The notes under the pieces are model-generated. The model was not told the DNA's origin. It did no database searches and saw only the letters and a program-made list of their open reading frames with translations. DNA of 10,322 nt, taken from the NCBI GenBank assembly GCA_018712125.1, contig DVHM01000078.1:1-10322 (forward strand). The letters are read 5' to 3'. Shown here in pieces: positions 7,192 through 10,322 of the stretch. The translations under genes and the position numbers were made by a program. Position 1 is the stretch's first letter. Every line of letters begins with the position of its first letter. This DNA is from Pullilachnospira_A gallistercoris. Lineage in GTDB: Bacteria; Bacillota; Clostridia; Lachnospirales; Lachnospiraceae.

Positions 7192-7257
7192 GAATCGGAC
7201 GGTTCAAAGGATAGAAAGTCCGTAAGATACAGGCGAGTGATTTAGGAGAGAAGAGAT

Positions 7258-8547
7258 ATGATAGATATCAAATTTTTAAGAGAAAATCCGGAGGTTGTAA
7301 AGCAGAATATCCGGAACAAATTTCAGGATCAGAAACTGCCTCTGGTGGACGAGGTCATCGACCTGGATGCCAAGGCCAGGGCTGCCCAGCAGGAGGCGGA
7401 CGAGCTGAGAGCCAGCAGAAACAAGCTGTCCAAGGAGATCGGCAAGCTGATGGGCCAGGGCAAGCGGGACGAGGCGGAGGCCATCAAGGCCCAGGTGAGC
7501 GCCAATGCCGACCGTCTGGCAGAGTTGGAGGCGACGGAGAAGGATCTGCAGGAGAAGATCACAAAGATCATGATGACGATCCCCAATATCATTGACCCTT
7601 CGGTGCCCATCGGCAAGGACGATTCCTGCAATGTGGAGATCGAGAAGTTCGGGGAGCCGGTGGTTCCCGATTTTGAGATTCCCTACCACACGGATATTAT
7701 GGCCCGGTTTAACGGCATTGATCTGGACGCGGCCGGAAAGGTGGCGGGCAACGGGTTTTACTATCTGATGGGCGACATCGCGAGACTGCACTCCGCGGTT
7801 TTGGCCTACGCGAGGGATTTCATGATCGACCGGGGATTTACCTACTGCATTCCCCCCTTTATGATCCGCTCCAACGTGGTAACCGGCGTTATGAGTTTTG
7901 ACGAGATGGATGCCATGATGTACAAGATCGAGGGCGAGGATCTGTATCTGATCGGAACTTCCGAGCATTCCATGATCGGAAAGTTCATCGACACCATGAA
8001 CGACGAGGAGAAGCTGCCCTACACCCTGACCAGCTATTCTCCCTGCTTCCGCAAGGAGAAGGGCGCTCACGGCATCGAGGAGCGGGGCGTTTACCGAATT
8101 CATCAGTTCGAGAAGCAGGAGATGATTGTGGTCTGCAAGCCTGAGGAGTCCAAGATGTGGTACGACAAACTCTGGCAGAACACGGTGGATCTGTTCCGCA
8201 GCCTGGATATCCCGGTGCGTACCCTGGAGTGCTGCTCCGGCGATCTGGCAGATCTGAAGGTTAAATCCTGCGACGTGGAGGCCTGGTCTCCCCGCCAGAA
8301 GAAGTACTTTGAGGTGGGAAGCTGTTCCAATCTGGGCGACGCCCAGGCGAGAAGGTTGAAGATCCGGGTAAAGGGCAAGGATGGAAAGAAGTATTTTGCC
8401 CACACCCTGAACAATACGGTGGTGGCTCCGCCGAGAATGCTGATCGCCTTCCTGGAGAACAACCTGAACGCGGACGGCTCTGTCAATGTTCCCAAGGCGC
8501 TGCAGCCTTACATGGGCGGCAAGGAAGTGCTGGTGCCCTGTAACTGA
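7258..8547 (+). CDS. serS: Seryl-tRNA synthetase SerS with variant motif 3
   Basis: A 429-residue class II aminoacyl-tRNA synthetase that charges tRNA-Ser with serine in the cytoplasm. ATG 7258 follows AGGAGA (7244-7249). Residues about 1-108 are the N-terminal domain, with the long, charged, alanine/lysine/glutamate-rich coiled-coil arm (about 30-100) that grips the long variable arm of the tRNA. The catalytic domain has GTSEH at 233-237 in place of the usual TAE-type serine loop, motif 2 FRKEKG...RGVYRIHQFEK at 264-286 with R265, and CSNLGDAQARRLKIR. Motif 3 reads NNTVVAPPRMLIAFLENN (385-402), keeping N385, R393 and E400, where most bacterial SerRS have a GSG-AVGR pattern. The C-terminus keeps the usual DGSVNVPKALQPYMGG. 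The variant residues look like those of a divergent clostridial SerRS lineage, not decay. No T-box leader fits in the 66-nt gap after glyA, so co-transcription with glyA is likely. Confidence 0.97.
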   Translation: MIDIKFLRENPEVVKQNIRNKFQDQKLPLVDEVIDLDAKARAAQQEADELRASRNKLSKEIGKLMGQGKRDEAEAIKAQVSANADRLAELEATEKDLQEKITKIMMTIPNIIDPSVPIGKDDSCNVEIEKFGEPVVPDFEIPYHTDIMARFNGIDLDAAGKVAGNGFYYLMGDIARLHSAVLAYARDFMIDRGFTYCIPPFMIRSNVVTGVMSFDEMDAMMYKIEGEDLYLIGTSEHSMIGKFIDTMNDEEKLPYTLTSYSPCFRKEKGAHGIEERGVYRIHQFEKQEMIVVCKPEESKMWYDKLWQNTVDLFRSLDIPVRTLECCSGDLADLKVKSCDVEAWSPRQKKYFEVGSCSNLGDAQARRLKIRVKGKDGKKYFAHTLNNTVVAPPRMLIAFLENNLNADGSVNVPKALQPYMGGKEVLVPCN

Positions 8548-8563
8548 AAGCACGGGAAATACT

Positions 8564-8603
8564 GCCCCGGAGGGATGCGGATGCAGAGCCGCAGCTCCGG
8601 GGC
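8564..8603 (+). terminator. Strong two-part stem-loop after serS
   Basis: GCCCCGGAG (8564-8572) pairs perfectly with CTCCGGGGC (8595-8603). Inside it TGCGG (8576-8580) pairs with CCGCA (8589-8593) around an 8-nt loop, with an asymmetric internal loop between the stems (GGA on one side, G on the other). It begins 16 nt after the serS stop and ends 8 nt before the next gene's ribosome binding site. The tail is TGATTTAT, only a weak T-run, so partial termination or a regulated leader for the NifX-like gene is more likely than a full stop. Confidence 0.55.
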
Positions 8604-8624
8604 TGATTTATGGGAGGAAAAAAC

Positions 8625-9038
8625 ATGGTTATCGCAGTGACATACAATCAGGAAAACGGTCAGATCGGGGCCCATTTCGGCCATGCGGCCCATTTCAAGC
8701 TGTATCAGGCAGAAAACGGAAAGATCTATGACGCCCAGGTGGTGGAGCCCGACGGGCAGGGACATGACGCCGTTGTTGCATTTCTGGAGGATTATGACGT
8801 GGAACTTGTCATCTGCCGGAATATCGGCGAGGGTGCCATCCGGGGCCTGCAGACGGCAGGGATCTCCGTCTGCCCAAATGTGGAAGGCCTGGCGGACGAC
8901 GCCGTGGAGGCCTTCATGATGGGAAGCCTCCAGATTACCAATGCGGCCTCCTGCGGCTGCGATCATCACGAAGCCGGTGGACACAGCTGCTGCGGATCCT
9001 CCACAGGATGCGGGGCGCCGGGAAGCTGCTGTCACTGA
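8625..9038 (+). CDS. NifX/NifB-like dinitrogenase iron-molybdenum cofactor family protein with Cys/His-rich tail
   Basis: A 137-residue small cytoplasmic protein. I chose ATG 8625 because GGGAGG (8612-8617) precedes it by seven bases. An in-frame ATG at 8610 overlaps that site and would translate it, which is unlikely. The core (residues about 1-105) has the fold pattern of the NifX/NafY/NifB C-terminal family: starting strand VIAVTYNQ, the GAHFGHAAHFKLY region (H17, H20, H23), then DAVVAFLEDYDVELVICRNIGEGAI and a closing VEAFMMG helix. The last 28 residues add seven cysteines (110, 112, 122, 123, 129, 135, 136) and four histidines (114, 115, 120, 137), a probable metal or Fe-S binding tail. 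No nitrogenase genes are in the window. In Clostridia such proteins are common outside nitrogen fixation, and their role is unknown. It may carry or sense a metal cluster. It is the last gene before a strong terminator. Confidence 0.88.
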   Translation: MVIAVTYNQENGQIGAHFGHAAHFKLYQAENGKIYDAQVVEPDGQGHDAVVAFLEDYDVELVICRNIGEGAIRGLQTAGISVCPNVEGLADDAVEAFMMGSLQITNAASCGCDHHEAGGHSCCGSSTGCGAPGSCCH

Positions 9039-9047
9039 AAAATTCCG

Positions 9048-9081
9048 AAAATCTCTCTCAGAAAGTGAGGGAGATTTTTTT
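9048..9081 (+). terminator. Intrinsic terminator closing the + strand gene run
   Basis: A 13-bp stem pairs 9048-9060 with 9066-9078; its core is TCTCTCTCA with TGAGGGAGA, including one T-G wobble. The loop is GAAAG and a run of seven Ts (9075-9081) ends the element. It begins 9 nt after the stop codon of the NifX-like gene. This is the only textbook Rho-independent terminator in the window. Confidence 0.94.
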
Positions 9082-9240
9082 CTGCAGAAATTGCAGGACT
9101 TCCTCATCGCCGTCGAGATGGAGAAGCTGAAGGTTGGCGGGATGGACAAGACGACGATGCTCTGCAACGGGATGAACCATCCGGCGCCGGAGCACCACAG
9201 GATTTTCGCGAACTGTCTGTATGATGTGATTTTCGGGTAA
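9082..9240 (+). pseudogene. Orphan coding-like fragment, possible gene remnant
   Basis: In one frame, 52 sense codons run from just after the terminator to TAA 9238-9240. Forty-four of them end in G or C, the bias of a real gene in this genome. The fragment reads as plausible protein (LQDFLIAVEMEKLKVGG, then a histidine-containing stretch and a final NCLYDVIFG). No promoter, ribosome binding site or credible start is present. ATG 9118 would give 40 residues but has no Shine-Dalgarno site. I do not recognise a family. The likely reading is the 3' end of a gene whose 5' part was lost, perhaps when the neighbouring segment was rearranged. A chance open frame is the main alternative. Confidence 0.3.
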
Positions 9241-9280
9241 GGGAGGCTGTTGCCCCTTGCACCTCGATGCTACCGAAGTG

Positions 9281-10225
9281 TCAGGAATCCTGTTCCCAAT
9301 ACCGGGCGACGATACTTTCGGCTTCTTCCGGGGAGAGATCATATTTCTCCTGTAGTTTTATTTTGGATTCCTCCCGGGATAAGCCGAGTTCCTGGCAGGT
9401 CTGTGTGAGGATAGAAAGACTCTTTTTCATTTCTTCGCAATGCCCCACCCGGCGTCCCTCTTCCAGGCCGTCCTGTTTTCCTCGTTCATAATGTTCCTGC
9501 CGCTCCGCTTTGATGTGCTTTTCTTCATCATATTCATAGATACTCATGGCGATCGCCTCCGCTCTGTGTTCTGAAAGAAAATCCGCAAGTATGCCCTCGC
9601 TGATGCACTCGTCCACGGCGCGTTCCACAGCGGCTGCGATGTCCATCTGAGCGGCATAGATGCGTACTTTTTCCACAAAGATCATGTATTCCTTCAGACG
9701 CTGGCAGTGCTCCAGAAGTTCCGGATTCTTGCCGGGGTTGATGTTATAAACCTTGACTTTCAGTTCCAGCTCCGGGTCTTCGACCTGCTGAAGGAAGGAG
9801 TCCGACAGTTTCAGCTCCAACTGCGCCGCCTCCTCATCCGTTCCGTTATAGAACATCACAAATCTCGGAGTCGGAATCCCCACACGGCTGGAGCTGTAGA
9901 GATTCTTATCTTTCACAATCTTCTGTAAAAGGTCCGCTACATAGAACAGGTCCCGCAAGGGCATGTTCGGATTCATGGAGGACTGATGCTCATAAAGATT
10001 CAGGGAAAAGCCAAACAAAAAGGAAATGTCATTTTTCATCTTCATATAGATGACATTATCCAGTGTATTGACTTCCAGGTCATCCTCATTGGTATAGTCC
10101 GTCCCGTTTACCGCATTGTAGAGGGACAGCAGGTGCTTTTTCTCCGCAAACAGGGTGCGGAACAATGTGTCTTTGTAGTTGCGGTTGACGTGGCTGGCGT
10201 TGTCTTCCTGCTTTGCATGTTTCAT
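9281..10225 (-). CDS. Rpn-family PD-(D/E)XK nuclease / putative transposase
   Basis: A 314-residue protein read from ATG at 10225-10223 to TGA at 9283-9281. This start is preferred because the family's conserved NRNYKDTLFRTLF begins at residue 14. The frame also continues upstream to a TTG at 10318, which would add 31 atypical residues. The ribosome binding site before 10225 is a weak AAGAAGAA. Core residues about 14-150 fit the Rpn/PDDEXK fold: YKDTLFRTLF, LLSLYNAVNG, then D66 and E79-H-Q81 in NDISFLFGF followed by LNLYEHQSS, a PD-(D/E)XK active site of the E-x-Q type, then MPLRDLFYVADLL and RFVMFYNG. Residues about 180-245 contain the LKEYMIFVEKVR and AVDECISEGILADFL segments typical of the Lachnospiraceae members. 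The charged helical C-terminus has repeated ERGKQDGLEEGR-type turns. Known of the family: E. coli RpnA is a DNA endonuclease that promotes RecA-independent recombination. It is convergent to the main operon, with less GC-biased codon choice, which suggests an acquired gene. Confidence 0.88.
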   Translation of the reverse strand: MKHAKQEDNASHVNRNYKDTLFRTLFAEKKHLLSLYNAVNGTDYTNEDDLEVNTLDNVIYMKMKNDISFLFGFSLNLYEHQSSMNPNMPLRDLFYVADLLQKIVKDKNLYSSSRVGIPTPRFVMFYNGTDEEAAQLELKLSDSFLQQVEDPELELKVKVYNINPGKNPELLEHCQRLKEYMIFVEKVRIYAAQMDIAAAVERAVDECISEGILADFLSEHRAEAIAMSIYEYDEEKHIKAERQEHYERGKQDGLEEGRRVGHCEEMKKSLSILTQTCQELGLSREESKIKLQEKYDLSPEEAESIVARYWEQDS

Positions 10226-10322
10226 AGGTTCTTCTTTTTGTGTCGGCACAGGCAGGAGATTCGCTGTTCTCTTTTCATCCGAAAATCCTGCTCTGGCAAA
10301 TAAAATGGAATGGTTCAAAAGC

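Noticed and set aside
7192..7257. Promoter or T-box for serS in the gap after glyA
   Set aside because: TTCAAA with GATACA at 17-bp spacing is a poor match to a promoter, the only hairpin is a 5-bp stem, and 66 nt is too short for a T-box leader.
7276..8553. A 425-codon minus-strand frame opposite serS
   Set aside because: It mirrors the serS codon pattern, has no ribosome binding site and encodes nothing recognisable.
9261..9279. Hairpin downstream of the Rpn gene (minus strand) as its terminator
   Set aside because: In minus-strand RNA an 8-bp stem with wobble pairs and a 3-nt loop can form, but no U-tract follows, so terminator function is not supported.
10226..10318. N-terminal extension of the Rpn gene to a TTG at 10318
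   Set aside because: The extra 31 residues do not resemble the family and the conserved part starts soon after ATG 10225. The window edge prevents a firm decision.

Overview
The window looks like core chromosome from a GC-rich member of the Clostridia, most likely Lachnospiraceae. Three things suggest this: a complete SCIFF ranthipeptide locus (scfA-scfB) embedded in a TIGR04086/SecDF neighbourhood, a fused SecD-SecF protein, and an Rpn-type nuclease of a kind that is abundant in that family. Genes begin with purine-rich Shine-Dalgarno sites, and all but the last lie on the + strand. No rRNA, tRNA, CRISPR array, insertion sequence or origin was seen.

Layout: 1-975 is the 3' part of a trigger-factor-like FKBP peptidyl-prolyl isomerase cut by the left edge. 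1107-1487 encodes a small TIGR04086/YrzE-family membrane protein. 1597-1740 is a 47-residue six-cysteine peptide gene (scfA), preceded by a good promoter and followed by an imperfect hairpin that may act as an attenuator. 1882-3243 is the radical SAM/SPASM maturase (scfB). 3256-5610 is the SecDF fusion, starting 12 nt after scfB. 5614-5874 is a small DUF1294 membrane protein, 3 nt after secDF. 5944-7191 is glyA and 7258-8547 is serS. 8625-9038 is a NifX/NifB-like protein with a Cys/His-rich tail, closed by a strong intrinsic terminator at 9048-9081. Next comes an orphan coding-like fragment (about 9082-9240). Last is a convergent Rpn/PD-(D/E)XK nuclease gene on the minus strand (10225-9281).

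How the genes fit together: the first half is a protein export and peptide modification block. It has a probable extracytoplasmic foldase, SecDF to drive translocation, and a RiPP precursor with its maturase in between and no dedicated exporter. The second half is housekeeping serine metabolism: GlyA interconverts serine and glycine, and SerS charges tRNA-Ser. The Rpn gene and the adjacent fragment look like an accessory insertion beyond the end of the operon.

The most interesting element is the SCIFF locus. It is known as a family, but its biological role is poorly defined and the precursor gene is short enough to be missed by gene callers. The next most interesting points are the regulatory hairpins between genes, the divergent motif 3 of the seryl-tRNA synthetase, and the metal-binding-like tail on the NifX-type protein.
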